IMG/VR virus record: IMGVR_UViG_3300049893_001406
Location: 1 to 45,454 of that record
From: a virus
Reading direction: 5' to 3' (one strand)
DNA length: 45,454 nt
Made by a program: the position numbers and the translations under genes. Positions 30,712 to 39,913 of the stretch are shown here, piece by piece. The notes under the pieces were generated by a model. It was not told the origin of the DNA, made no database searches, and saw only the letters and a program-made list of their open reading frames with translations. Every line of letters begins with the position of its first letter. Positions within the stretch are counted from its first letter, which is position 1.

Positions 30712-30836
30712 TGCTCACCTTCCGCCATACGTCGCTGGTCCACTTCCGGTTCCGGCACTTCGCGTTTGCGGGGGGCGGGGGCGGCGGCGATTCATCCGAG
30801 TGGATAATCCGGTGCCGCCGCCGGGGCCGCCGTTAG
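30711..30836 (+). CDS. Small Arg-rich 41-aa ORF after the fibre
   Basis: Start overlaps the fibre stop (TGATG). The product has an aromatic/His-rich start (FRHTSLVHFRFRHFAF), a Gly run and an end EWIIRCRRRGRR. Short ORFs of this form, with a W-I-I-R-x-RRR end, are seen after fibre genes in related phages as I recall. The length makes chance possible. Confidence 0.4.
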   Translation: MLTFRHTSLVHFRFRHFAFAGGGGGGDSSEWIIRCRRRGRR

Positions 30837-30899
30837 CCGTCGCGCCCTGCTTCCTTCGCAACCAAGAACCTCGGCGCCAATGTCCGGCCGAGGACCTCT

Positions 30900-32063
30900 A
30901 TGGCGGACGCCGCTGAAGAAGACCAGATCCAGCCCAGCCAAGATGCCGCCGACCATGGCGCACAGGATGGGCAACAGCCGCCAGGCGACACCGCCGAAGC
31001 GCGGCCGACCGACGAGGGCCAAGCGCCCGAGCAGGCCGGTGACGACTCCGACCAGACGAGTGACCCGTTGGTGCTCGCCCAGATGGAGCCCGAGACGCGC
31101 GCCGACGAGCCTCCGGCCAAGAAGCCGGCAACGCCCGTAGCGCCCAAACCGTCATCCCCGATTCAGAAGCCCCCTGCTGCGGCCATCAAGCCCAGCAAGG
31201 ACGACACGCCAAAGGCGCCAGCCGACCAGGCCAAGCCAGCGGCACCCACGCAGGACGATCCCGAGCTGGCGGAAGCCCTCGCCGACCTGCCGCCCGAAGA
31301 TTGGGGCAGCATTTCCCACAAGGGGAAATCCCAATATCTGGCGCAACGGAAGCTGATCCGGTCTCAAAGTGAGGCTGTCCGCGCTGAGCGGAAGGCCCGC
31401 GAAGAAGCCGAGGGACGCTATCAGGAGGTGGACAAGTTCGTCCGTGATCAGGGGCTCGGCAACGAAGAGTACGTCAACACGGTCGCCGTATCAGGCATGG
31501 TCAAGCGCGGAGACGCGCGAGCCATCCCGATCCTGGAAGCGACCATCCAGGGCCTGCGCAAGGCGGCTGGACTTCCGGAGCCACAGGCGCAAGCCGCGCC
31601 GGCCCGGTTGGATGATGACCTCGCTGCCATTCTGAGAGAGGCGGAGGAGTTCGGGATCGACACTTCCAAGGTGCGCTCCCGGTTCCAGGCCCCAGCGGCA
31701 CAACCGCCGCCGGCACCCGCCCAGGCTGCGCCGCAGCAGCGGCAGCAGCAGGCCCCGCCTGCTGCCAGGAACGTAGCCGCCGAGGATGATGAGAACGACA
31801 AGATCGTTGCCTATCTCCAGCGGAGAGGCGTCGCTGATCCTGTTGCGCGCGTTGCGGAGCTTATCACCGCCAATCCAGACCTTGCCAAACGGCAGTTGGG
31901 CGAGCGGTACGAGGCGATCATTGAGGCCCATTCGGCAGTTGTAGTCCCCCAGCAGGTGCGGCGACCGACCACGACGCAGACCCTTTCCGGGCGCGGTGGT
32001 CCGGGGCGACCGGCTGGCCAGACCGGCAACGCCGATCCGCTCAAGCACGCCATCCGGCGCTGA
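30900..32063 (+). CDS. Scaffolding-type protein
   Basis: A 387-aa acidic, Pro/Ala/Gln-rich protein with a disordered N-terminal half (EEDQIQPSQDAADHGAQ), a central helical region with charged repeats (KLIRSQSEAVRAERKAREEA), and a Pro/Gln-rich C-terminal part. Composition and the place directly before the capsid gene are those of a scaffold, which would help build procapsids and then leave. GAGGA lies before the ATG. Confidence 0.7.
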   Translation: MADAAEEDQIQPSQDAADHGAQDGQQPPGDTAEARPTDEGQAPEQAGDDSDQTSDPLVLAQMEPETRADEPPAKKPATPVAPKPSSPIQKPPAAAIKPSKDDTPKAPADQAKPAAPTQDDPELAEALADLPPEDWGSISHKGKSQYLAQRKLIRSQSEAVRAERKAREEAEGRYQEVDKFVRDQGLGNEEYVNTVAVSGMVKRGDARAIPILEATIQGLRKAAGLPEPQAQAAPARLDDDLAAILREAEEFGIDTSKVRSRFQAPAAQPPPAPAQAAPQQRQQQAPPAARNVAAEDDENDKIVAYLQRRGVADPVARVAELITANPDLAKRQLGERYEAIIEAHSAVVVPQQVRRPTTTQTLSGRGGPGRPAGQTGNADPLKHAIRR

Positions 32064-32089
32064 GCTGATCCCATCCCATCGAGTACACC

Positions 32090-33241
32090 ATGGCTTCCGA
32101 CCGCAGCACCATCACGACCGCCGAAGTTGACGCAATGTTGACCGCCACCAGCAGCTCCCGCCTGCTGAACGGCAAAAACAAGGTGATCAATCTCGGCAAC
32201 GTCAACACCCCCACCATCAACATGCTCCGCTCTCAGGGCGGCGCCAAGTCCACGCCCGTCCGTGGCGCGTACAAGTGCCACCTGGCCAGCCCGCGCGGCA
32301 AGAAGCTCCAGGGCACCAGTGGCCGCGACATCCACCGCTTCGATAGCGTGGATACCCTGTTCGACATCGAGTTCTCGGTCGGCCGCGTCCACCTCGGTGA
32401 CGAGTGGGTGCACCAGCAGCTCTCCGAGGCCGGCGTCGAGATCGACCGCGTTACCCAGGAAGCGCCCATCGACGTGACCAAGGGCGGCTGGTGGACCAAG
32501 GGCTCCGACTCGTTTGAAGTGCTGGTCAACCTCGCCCAGCAGAAGCTGGACGCCCTGGACCTCAACTACACCCAGGAACTCAACAAGGATTTCTGGCGTT
32601 CGAACACCAGCGATGCCAAGAAGTGGTCCGGCGTGGACTCGGCCCTGCCCTCGACCAGCAACACCAGCGGCAGCATCGGCAACCGGTCGCGCACCAACAA
32701 GCTGCTGCGCCACCAGCTCGCCACCGCCACCGCCCATCTGGACCTGGAATCGGTGCTGAACAACCAGCGCCGCGCCTGCAACAAGCGCACCCAGGATGGC
32801 ACCAAGGCCAATATGATGGTCTGCGGCGAGACGGTCTATCAGGTGATCGTGGAACGCATGTTCTCGGGCTCGACGGCCATCACCAGCCCGCGCATCACCC
32901 GCAACATCGACAACGCTCGCGCGGACGCCCAGGCCATGAGCCAGAAGCTCGGCATCGGCTTCCCCGACGACGCGATCTACATGGCCGGCGTGGGCCTGAT
33001 CATGATCGAACCGGTGTTTGAGGACCTGGACGCCGAAGACGCGCCCACGCCCGTCTGGCAGAAGCGTTGGTATATGATCAACACCGACCACTTGGCGTTT
33101 AAGGCGACCAAGAACCGGGACGGCCACAAGCGCGTCCACGCCACGCCCTACAACCAGGACGTGACCCGCATCAGCGCCTACGGCGAATATGCCCTGGTGC
33201 TCGACAAGATCGATTGCCACGGCTGCGGGTACATCGCCTAG
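32090..33241 (+). CDS. Major capsid protein
   Basis: A 383-aa protein of podovirus capsid size, with no transmembrane or coiled-coil region. It has an N-terminal arm (MASDRSTITTAEVDAMLTAT), alternating strands and helices (FEVLVNLAQQKLDALDLNY, TKANMMVCGETVYQVIVERM) and a C-terminal strand pair (RISAYGEYALVLDKID). Order scaffold-capsid and length support the call. The upstream ribosome-binding site is weak (GAG in CGAGTACACC), which is odd for the most abundant protein. Confidence 0.8.
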   Translation: MASDRSTITTAEVDAMLTATSSSRLLNGKNKVINLGNVNTPTINMLRSQGGAKSTPVRGAYKCHLASPRGKKLQGTSGRDIHRFDSVDTLFDIEFSVGRVHLGDEWVHQQLSEAGVEIDRVTQEAPIDVTKGGWWTKGSDSFEVLVNLAQQKLDALDLNYTQELNKDFWRSNTSDAKKWSGVDSALPSTSNTSGSIGNRSRTNKLLRHQLATATAHLDLESVLNNQRRACNKRTQDGTKANMMVCGETVYQVIVERMFSGSTAITSPRITRNIDNARADAQAMSQKLGIGFPDDAIYMAGVGLIMIEPVFEDLDAEDAPTPVWQKRWYMINTDHLAFKATKNRDGHKRVHATPYNQDVTRISAYGEYALVLDKIDCHGCGYIA

Positions 33242-33264
33242 CCTGACGCATGGATGACCGCGAA

Positions 33265-33289
33265 CCCTCCCGGTGTGGTGCCGGGGGGG
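33265..33289 (+). terminator. GC-rich hairpin after the capsid gene
   Basis: CCCTCCCGG (33265-33273) pairs over 9 bp (one T-G wobble) with CCGGGGGGG (33281-33289) around TGTGGTG. There is no T-run afterwards, so it may terminate weakly, stabilise the upstream capsid mRNA 3' end, or slow transcription. It lies in the 72-bp gap between capsid and the next gene. Confidence 0.5.
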
Positions 33290-33313
33290 ATTCGTCGGCA
33301 AGAGGACTCCTCC

Positions 33314-33892
33314 ATGACCCGTCCGTACCATCGCAAGAACGCCGACCCGGCACCCACCCCCACCTTTGCCGCTCCAGCTCCCGCCAGGGGCGCGGAATCT
33401 GGACCCCGTGTGATCGCCCGCCAGGTGTGCGTGCACATCGAGAGCACCGCCAAGCGTGGCGGCCTGGACGTGGTAGCCCTGCACCGGATCCCGCTTCTGC
33501 GCCGCAAGCTGTCCGTGGACGGCGAGGTGCGGCTGATTGGCGAATGGCCCGACAACACCGACCGCCGCCGCAGCCTGGACGCCCTGGGCATGCAAGAGGA
33601 ATACCGCCGCATGCAGGAGCTGTTCGTCTATGAGACGGGCAACCCCGAGGATGGCCGGCGCGGCGACATGGTGGACCTCGTTACCGACTTCTATGGCGCC
33701 CCGACCTCAGGCCGCCTGGTGGCCGTGATGCGCAAGCTGGACGCCGCCTGGACGGCCCTGGAGCAGCAGCTTGCCAAGACTGGCGAGAAGTTCCCGACGC
33801 CCCAGCAGATGGAGGAGATCGTGGCCCTGGCATCGCCCGAGCACGATTTCGAGGACGGCATCCCCTACGACCCGGCCGCAATCAACGCCTGA
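33314..33892 (+). CDS. Unknown 192-aa virion-associated protein
   Basis: Not recognised. A Pro/Ala-rich N-terminus (about 1-30) is followed by an alpha/beta body and helices (LVAVMRKLDAAWTALEQQLAK). The gene is between capsid and the tail adaptor, where head-completion proteins are encoded. ATG 33314 with AGAGGA upstream is preferred to the start at 33254, which would pass through the hairpin. Confidence 0.55.
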   Translation: MTRPYHRKNADPAPTPTFAAPAPARGAESGPRVIARQVCVHIESTAKRGGLDVVALHRIPLLRRKLSVDGEVRLIGEWPDNTDRRRSLDALGMQEEYRRMQELFVYETGNPEDGRRGDMVDLVTDFYGAPTSGRLVAVMRKLDAAWTALEQQLAKTGEKFPTPQQMEEIVALASPEHDFEDGIPYDPAAINA

Positions 33893-33945
33893 CCCCTGCC
33901 ATTTCAAGCGGAGGCGACACGCCACCCGATCCCTGAGAGGAACCC

Positions 33946-34665
33946 GTGGAACAGTTCGCCAGTCGCCTGGAAATTCGCCGCCGCATCCTGGCCCGCATGG
34001 GCAAGACCACCAATGGTTCCCAGGCGGCGCAGACGACCGAGCAATACAACGAGGTGATCCGCGCGGCGGCCGAGGCCGTTTACATGCGCTGCCCGTGGGC
34101 GCAGTCGCAGCGCGAGGCGACGGAATCGGTCGGCATAGATCAACGCTTCGTCAACTACCCCGAAAACTCAGGGCCCGGCAACATCATCGCCATCGGCGTG
34201 TGGATGGCCGATGAGCAGCGTTACCGTCCCCTGCGGCGCGGGCGCATACCGGTCGAGCTGGACGACGAGCCCCTGGTTGAGGAAGGCGGCGACGTGGCCG
34301 CCGAGCACCGCGCCACGCCCAGCCTCTACGAGGTGAAGGCGCAGATCGAGGTATGGCCGCGCCCCGATCAGGAATACCGGTTGAAAATAGACTACACGGT
34401 GCACCCCGACCTGGACGCGGACGCGGACGTTTCGGTGGTCGATGCAGAATGCATTGTCCTGTGGGCGATGGCCGACCTGTTCGAGTTCGAAGGGGACCAA
34501 GGCCTTGCCACCATCCAGCGCAACAAGTTCCAGGATCGCATCAACCTGCTGATCGCCAATCAGCACCCGCTCCAGACCATCCGCCGTGGGCGCCATAGCC
34601 TGACCGTGCGGAGTGATGAATACGTGCCGACCTCCGGCACCTGGCCCAGCGTGATGGTGCCCTGA
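33946..34665 (+). CDS. Tail tubular protein A-like (T7 gp11-type) adaptor
   Basis: A 239-aa protein with a GTG start and GAGAGGA upstream. It is built of helices (YNEVIRAAAEAVYMR, CIVLWAMADLFEFEGDQGLATIQRNKFQDRI by parts) and strands (YRLKIDYTVHP), of normal size for gp11-type adaptors that join portal and nozzle in short-tailed phages. The following gene is the nozzle candidate. Called by size, order and composition. Confidence 0.65.
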   Translation: MEQFASRLEIRRRILARMGKTTNGSQAAQTTEQYNEVIRAAAEAVYMRCPWAQSQREATESVGIDQRFVNYPENSGPGNIIAIGVWMADEQRYRPLRRGRIPVELDDEPLVEEGGDVAAEHRATPSLYEVKAQIEVWPRPDQEYRLKIDYTVHPDLDADADVSVVDAECIVLWAMADLFEFEGDQGLATIQRNKFQDRINLLIANQHPLQTIRRGRHSLTVRSDEYVPTSGTWPSVMVP

Positions 34666-34667
34666 TC

Positions 34668-37205
34668 ATGCCTGCCCGCCAGACATGGAGCCTGGACGAA
34701 TTCCACGGGGGCATTGACCTCCGGGATGGGCAGTTCTCGGCCAACCAGACCCGTTTCCGCGAGCTGGAAAACCTGTGGATCGACAAGGGCAAGAAGCTGC
34801 GCCGGCGCATGCCATGCCTGAAGACGGACGGAGAACTGGACGCGGCATGCCAGGGCCTGATCAGCATCGACGGGCAGTTCTACACCTTCGCCAAAGATGG
34901 CGAGGGAGCCACGCACACGGGCGCCCTGGCCGGCCTGGTCGAGACGCTGCACTTCACCCTGCCTGACTATTGCGACCCCAGCGACTGGACCCTGCTGACG
35001 GCCGGCGTGTTCAATGGCCACGCTGCGGCCTGGATCCTGCATGGATACCAGAGCACCGCATATCCAGCCATCGCCATGCTGCATGTGTGGGATGGCCTGC
35101 TGTACGCCCCGACCTACGTACAAGATCCCTACCTTCCCGGCTCATTCTCGCCCAGCATCGCCGACCTGACGGACCAGCGGTATGATGCCACCTTCCGGCC
35201 GGTGCTCGGCCAGGGCGCAACCAAACTATGGACCGGGACCCTGCGCGGGAATGCAAATTGCAGCCGCACGGCGGATGCCCGCATCTGGAACCAGCGCACC
35301 AAGGACAGCCTGTTGGAGGACGGGGAATACTGGTGCTACATCGTGCCGGAGGGATCCGGCGTGCTGCGGTCGTTCGTTGTTCCGCGCAATGCCGCATGGG
35401 TGCGCCTGGATTGGCCCACCTCAAAAACCTGGGCTTATTACGTCCTGGAATATAACAACAACGGCGAATGGATCCCGATGGAGGAAATCCCAAGGGATGA
35501 GCTTGGGTTAACACCGACCGCCCCCTTCACCTGGCAGCCGTCGCCCGTTGCCAGCCGCTTTGCCGGCGGATGGGACGAGACGCGCATTTCGGTCGTGTGG
35601 GGCCGCGCATCGGCCGGTCTGATCCGCCTTCGTCTGGTGGCCGGCGCAACGTCGGTGACAGTTCCAACGCATCCGACCGTGGAATATGTGGCCGGAACCG
35701 GATCCGCATGGAAGCTGCGCATAGGGCCCACCAAATACCAGCACCGTGGACAGGATGCGGTCGAGGTTGATGGATACGAAACGGCAGACCTTGAAGACGG
35801 AAAAACATACCTTTTATCTGTTACGGCAAACGAGGCAGACCATCCGTCCCTGCTGGAGATCGTGTCAGCGTACCAGCCAAACGGCTGGGAAAATGAGCAC
35901 AGAAAGTGGATAAAGCAGATTGTGACATTTGCCGCAGGTGTCGGCACAACCGTCCTGGAAACCGCGTGGACACCAAACGCATACGCGCGTTACATAGGCG
36001 GCAAGACAGAGGTTAAGGTTGATGCTTTAATCTACGGATATGCACTTGTCGGGACCACCATAGTCGTATCGTCGGTGAAATACATAGTTTCCGAGGTGAA
36101 CGGCAGCATTCTGACGGTCACAAACATTTCCGGCGCGGACGGTGACTACACCGCAAACCTCAACGCGCTGAAGACTGTCGATAGGACCAATGAGCCGGTC
36201 ATTACCGATTTCACTTATGCCTTCGACGCCGACACCGAAAGCGCATGGTACACGGACCGGGTGCTGGAATATGTCGATCAGGCCGGCGCCGAGGACGCGC
36301 TATCCATCGCCACGTCCAGCCATGACAATACCGGCGGCATAATCACATCCATTTCCTCCGTGCGCCAGCGCATGCTGATCACCTACAGCGGATCCATGCA
36401 GCTTTGGGCCATCGACCAGGACACCAACCGGACGCAGCATCTGGACACGTTGTCATTCGGGACCGGCGACCAGGTAGCCCCGCAGCCGGTTTCCTGGTAC
36501 GGATCTCTGGCCCTGCCGGTGGTCAATGGCATACGCGCCATCAGCGTGGTCGGCGCCAATACCGACAACCTCCAGGACCTCAACATTGGCGAGCCCATCG
36601 AGCCCATGCCGGCCCTGGCGGTGAGCGCGGCCGGCTTCTGGCCCTGGTATGGCCAACTGGTGTTCGCTGGGACCACCGAGGACGGAGCAGAGCTGCGCGT
36701 CCTGGACTACTCGCGGGAGTCCAAGATCACGGCCTGGAGCCGGTGGACGGTGGACGGCATCACCAGCATCGACGCGGAGACGCTGATCCCGCTCGTATCG
36801 GACCTGTGGTTCCGGTCGGGCCGGTCGCTCTACCGCTTCGACGCCAAGGCCACGCTGTTCCGCGACTTCGGCGACACCGAGGGCGACGCCTACGAATCGT
36901 CGGCCTATTTCCATTTCAACGACATGGGCAAGCCCGGTAACGGGAAGCGCATCGTTGGCATGGACATCGTGCAGGATGGCACCTCCAGCATCCAGTTCCG
37001 CCTGCCGCCCTACGGCGCCGACTTTGCCGGAGAGGATCCAGGCCCCGACGTGGTCGGCCCGCAGATCGACGGCATCACCTACGGCCTTTCCCGCATCCCG
37101 CTGTCACTGACCGCCACCGCCGTAGCCCCGCGCCTGTCCACCCAGGACGAGACCGGTTGGAGACTCCAGCGGCTGTCACTCGACTTCCTCCTGCTGAGAC
37201 GGTGA
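34668..37205 (+). CDS. Tail nozzle / tail tubular protein B-like (T7 gp12-type)
   Basis: An 845-aa, beta-rich, Trp- and Tyr-rich protein of the size of podovirus nozzle proteins (QTWSLDEFHGGIDLRDGQ at the start; LWAIDQDTNRTQHLDTL later). A middle segment (35,700-36,200) is clearly less GC-rich. Together with the preceding adaptor it would form the short tail tube. No peptidase or lysozyme motif seen. Confidence 0.7.
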   Translation: MPARQTWSLDEFHGGIDLRDGQFSANQTRFRELENLWIDKGKKLRRRMPCLKTDGELDAACQGLISIDGQFYTFAKDGEGATHTGALAGLVETLHFTLPDYCDPSDWTLLTAGVFNGHAAAWILHGYQSTAYPAIAMLHVWDGLLYAPTYVQDPYLPGSFSPSIADLTDQRYDATFRPVLGQGATKLWTGTLRGNANCSRTADARIWNQRTKDSLLEDGEYWCYIVPEGSGVLRSFVVPRNAAWVRLDWPTSKTWAYYVLEYNNNGEWIPMEEIPRDELGLTPTAPFTWQPSPVASRFAGGWDETRISVVWGRASAGLIRLRLVAGATSVTVPTHPTVEYVAGTGSAWKLRIGPTKYQHRGQDAVEVDGYETADLEDGKTYLLSVTANEADHPSLLEIVSAYQPNGWENEHRKWIKQIVTFAAGVGTTVLETAWTPNAYARYIGGKTEVKVDALIYGYALVGTTIVVSSVKYIVSEVNGSILTVTNISGADGDYTANLNALKTVDRTNEPVITDFTYAFDADTESAWYTDRVLEYVDQAGAEDALSIATSSHDNTGGIITSISSVRQRMLITYSGSMQLWAIDQDTNRTQHLDTLSFGTGDQVAPQPVSWYGSLALPVVNGIRAISVVGANTDNLQDLNIGEPIEPMPALAVSAAGFWPWYGQLVFAGTTEDGAELRVLDYSRESKITAWSRWTVDGITSIDAETLIPLVSDLWFRSGRSLYRFDAKATLFRDFGDTEGDAYESSAYFHFNDMGKPGNGKRIVGMDIVQDGTSSIQFRLPPYGADFAGEDPGPDVVGPQIDGITYGLSRIPLSLTATAVAPRLSTQDETGWRLQRLSLDFLLLRR

Positions 37206-37209
37206 ACCA

Positions 37210-39531
37210 ATGACCAGCATCGCACACATTGAGCAGGATCAGAATTTCCAGGGCGATTCACCATCGGCGCGCGACCGCATCCACGCGGCTGAGGTGGATA
37301 GCCAGTTCCAGGCATTCAAGCAGAGGTTTAATGACCTGCTGGACGCAACGGCAGTCACCATCCGCGATGACAACACGCTGATGGATGGGATCGTCCGCTC
37401 GCGCAATCTGCATTCCGAGGTGGTGGCGCTGATCGCCAGCAAGGCCGGATGGCAGCCCAAGGCCGACGTGATCACCGCCAGCACCGGCAGCAACATCACG
37501 CTGTCAGCCCCTGGCGCGACCATCGGCGGCAAGTCGATGTCGTCCGGCAATAGGTTCCTGGCCAAGGACCAGACGGCGGCGGCTGAAAACGGAATCTACA
37601 CCTGGAACGGGGCGTCTGCGGCTGCAACCCGAGTAACCGATGCCGACAGCGCGGACGAGCTTGGTTATGCCTTCGTCACCGTTTCAGTAGCCGGCGCCGC
37701 CACGCTGGCCGGAACGTCGTGGGTCTGCAATCAGGCTGCCGACGCGATCACGCTGGGATCAACGGCCATCACCTTCGGGCAGGCCGGAGGTGGCGCCGCG
37801 AACGTCCAGAACGCGCAGATGGCCGACATGGCCCAAGCGACGATCAAGGGAAGGGCGAGTGGCGCGGGGACTGGAAAGCCTGTTGATCTTACTGCGGCGC
37901 AGTCGCGTGTGATTGTTGGTATTAGCGACGCGATGCTGCCGGTTACGAGCGCAGCGACGCTTGCGGCTGGACTGGCGGCGTTTGGTTCGTTTGACGATGC
38001 GATGGTAACTCCTAGCGGATCTACGCAGGCGTCCACTCTGGCCACTATTTTCGGTCGGTACAAAACTGTTAAGGATTTCGGAGCGGTAGGAGACGGTGTC
38101 GAAGATGACACTGCCTCGCTTATGGAGTATCGTGACTATATCGAAGCGAACTCTATCGGCGTTGCTATCTACCCGCCCGGCATCTACTTGGTAAACACCG
38201 CTAACACATCTGGTGTAGGATACTCAGCAAGCACGCACAAACTCGCTATCTTTGGGTATGGGGCGGTTATCAAGAAGGCAACAACGACAGCCCAGCATAC
38301 GATGTTCTACTATCGTAAGGACATGGCCATATATGGCCTTACGCTGGAAGGATACGCAACGGGGTCCGGGTATGCCACAGCAAACCCGCCGTGGTCTTTT
38401 GGCTTCCGATCGGCAGTTGGATCCGACCGGGTTACTTTTACCGACTGCGTTGCTCACGGCCTTGGATACGATGGGTGGTATCACGATCCAGGCGCGGCGG
38501 GAGGTCTGGTTACGCTGGTGAATTGTTCCGGCTATGACTGCATGAGAAACGATGCATCAATAATCTCCGGGTCGGTGATTGAGATTGGCGGAAAATGGGG
38601 ATTCGATTCATCGGCACTGACGAAGGTTGGAGCGGTTGACGTTGAACCTGACGCACTTACCACCGTCACAAGCGCGTCATTTACAGGATCAAAGTTTGGC
38701 CACAAACTAAACTTCATCGGGCAGAATGGTCCGGTGAATGTCGCTCGCGTAAAAGATTTGATTTTCGATGGATCAGTTTACAGCGCAACATGCGGCCTTG
38801 ATTGGCAGGTTCTCGTTGACGGTATCTATGGCGTAGATTCATGCTCTTACATCAACGGCGCAGCGTTGAGCAGAGGTGGCGTGAAGAACAACGCACTTGG
38901 AACTGGACGGTTTTATACTGAGAAACAGACAGCCAACAAAAATCTGCTAGCCAACGCCTACAATTCCATTACAGGATGGACCGAATCATCTAGTGGATCA
39001 GTTACGACAACCCCAAACGTGGACATAGGAGACGCCAAAGGCATACGGATTCAATGCGATGCTGGCGAATATCTCAACTACAAGCAAGTAATTACCGTAG
39101 AAGCTGACACCGTATATTCGTTCGGGGCAATGATTAGCTCCACTGTAAGTGACTCCAGCACACATGGAGTGTACGTCTATGTTGATACCAGCAGTTACTT
39201 CTTGAAGCCGTATACATTAGGTAGCGGTGCCCAAAAGGTGAGCGGACAGTTTAAGGTCCCCGCCGGAATCACGTCCGTAGACTTCCGATTCGGCTCTCCC
39301 GGTTCCGCCTGCGATATGGTGTTCACCGATTTATACCTGATCAAAGGGACAGTTGGTGAGCTACGTGGAGACCGTGTAACTAGAGCCGCTGCCGCTCCTA
39401 CAACTGGCACATGGGCGGTTGGAGACGTCGTGTGGAATGCCACTCCATCCGCCGCAGGGGCTCCCGGATGGGTTTGTGTTACTGCCGGAACCCCCGGCAC
39501 GTGGAAAGCCATGGCCAACCTTGCTGCGTAA
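37210..39531 (+). CDS. Tailspike/tail-fibre protein with beta-helix
   Basis: A 773-aa protein. An N-terminal adaptor region (about 1-140) precedes Ala/Gly-rich sections (about 150-280), then the hallmark of right-handed beta-helix tailspikes at residue about 290: KDFGAVGDGVEDDTA, followed by YPPGIYLV. The C-terminal region is Ser/Thr/Tyr-rich. Pectate-lyase-like spikes often degrade capsular or O-antigen sugars; catalytic residues cannot be placed. GC falls from about 38,000 to 39,300, typical of a swapped receptor-binding domain. Confidence 0.8.
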   Translation: MTSIAHIEQDQNFQGDSPSARDRIHAAEVDSQFQAFKQRFNDLLDATAVTIRDDNTLMDGIVRSRNLHSEVVALIASKAGWQPKADVITASTGSNITLSAPGATIGGKSMSSGNRFLAKDQTAAAENGIYTWNGASAAATRVTDADSADELGYAFVTVSVAGAATLAGTSWVCNQAADAITLGSTAITFGQAGGGAANVQNAQMADMAQATIKGRASGAGTGKPVDLTAAQSRVIVGISDAMLPVTSAATLAAGLAAFGSFDDAMVTPSGSTQASTLATIFGRYKTVKDFGAVGDGVEDDTASLMEYRDYIEANSIGVAIYPPGIYLVNTANTSGVGYSASTHKLAIFGYGAVIKKATTTAQHTMFYYRKDMAIYGLTLEGYATGSGYATANPPWSFGFRSAVGSDRVTFTDCVAHGLGYDGWYHDPGAAGGLVTLVNCSGYDCMRNDASIISGSVIEIGGKWGFDSSALTKVGAVDVEPDALTTVTSASFTGSKFGHKLNFIGQNGPVNVARVKDLIFDGSVYSATCGLDWQVLVDGIYGVDSCSYINGAALSRGGVKNNALGTGRFYTEKQTANKNLLANAYNSITGWTESSSGSVTTTPNVDIGDAKGIRIQCDAGEYLNYKQVITVEADTVYSFGAMISSTVSDSSTHGVYVYVDTSSYFLKPYTLGSGAQKVSGQFKVPAGITSVDFRFGSPGSACDMVFTDLYLIKGTVGELRGDRVTRAAAAPTTGTWAVGDVVWNATPSAAGAPGWVCVTAGTPGTWKAMANLAA

Positions 39532-39534
39532 CAA

Positions 39535-39618
39535 ATGACATACACCGACGCCATAAAAGAAGCATACGCAAGCTGCCCGTCATCCGTGGCAGTCATCGAA
39601 ACCATCAACAAACCATAA
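39535..39618 (+). CDS. 27-aa ORF resembling the start of DUF1833
   Basis: MTYTDAIKEAYASCPSSVAV, then IETINKP. The A-Y-A-S-C/A-P start resembles the N-terminus of DUF1833 tail proteins of long-tailed phages, but the frame stops after 27 codons. It may be a remnant from recombination or a real small gene. Directly after the tailspike stop. Confidence 0.35.
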   Translation: MTYTDAIKEAYASCPSSVAVIETINKP

Positions 39619-39631
39619 TCACGAACCAATC

Positions 39632-39913
39632 ATGGCCCTCAAGCTCTCCCCCGAAACAACCGCCCACGTCAAACTTGGCAGCCTCGCTGCCGGCGCCGCG
39701 TCGCTGGTCACGGCCACCATTTTCGTGTGGGGCATCAAGACCAACGGCGAGCAGGCGCTGGCCGAGATCCGCGACCTACGCCAGGAGTGGAAGGAAGAAA
39801 TGGTGCCATGCGTCCGCAAGGTAGATCGCCTGTGGTGGATGCACGACAACGGACAAAGCAATCCGCCGACCGTAACACACAACGCCATCGTGCCAAAAGT
39901 GAGCGCGCCATGA
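39632..39913 (+). CDS. Small membrane protein, possible holin
   Basis: A 93-aa protein. A short N-terminal part is followed by one hydrophobic helix (LGSLAAGAASLVTATIFVWG, about residues 15-35), then a charged helix (GEQALAEIRDLRQEWKEEM) and a tail with WWMHDNGQS. One membrane helix plus a coiled part at the tail-to-internal-protein boundary fits a small lysis-type membrane protein. No endolysin partner is visible. Overlaps the next gene by ATGA. Confidence 0.5.
   Translation: MALKLSPETTAHVKLGSLAAGAASLVTATIFVWGIKTNGEQALAEIRDLRQEWKEEMVPCVRKVDRLWWMHDNGQSNPPTVTHNAIVPKVSAP

Noticed and set aside
31811-33595. Minus-strand 594-aa ORF opposite the capsid gene
   Set aside because: It is a shadow frame; the capsid protein on the plus strand explains the open frame.
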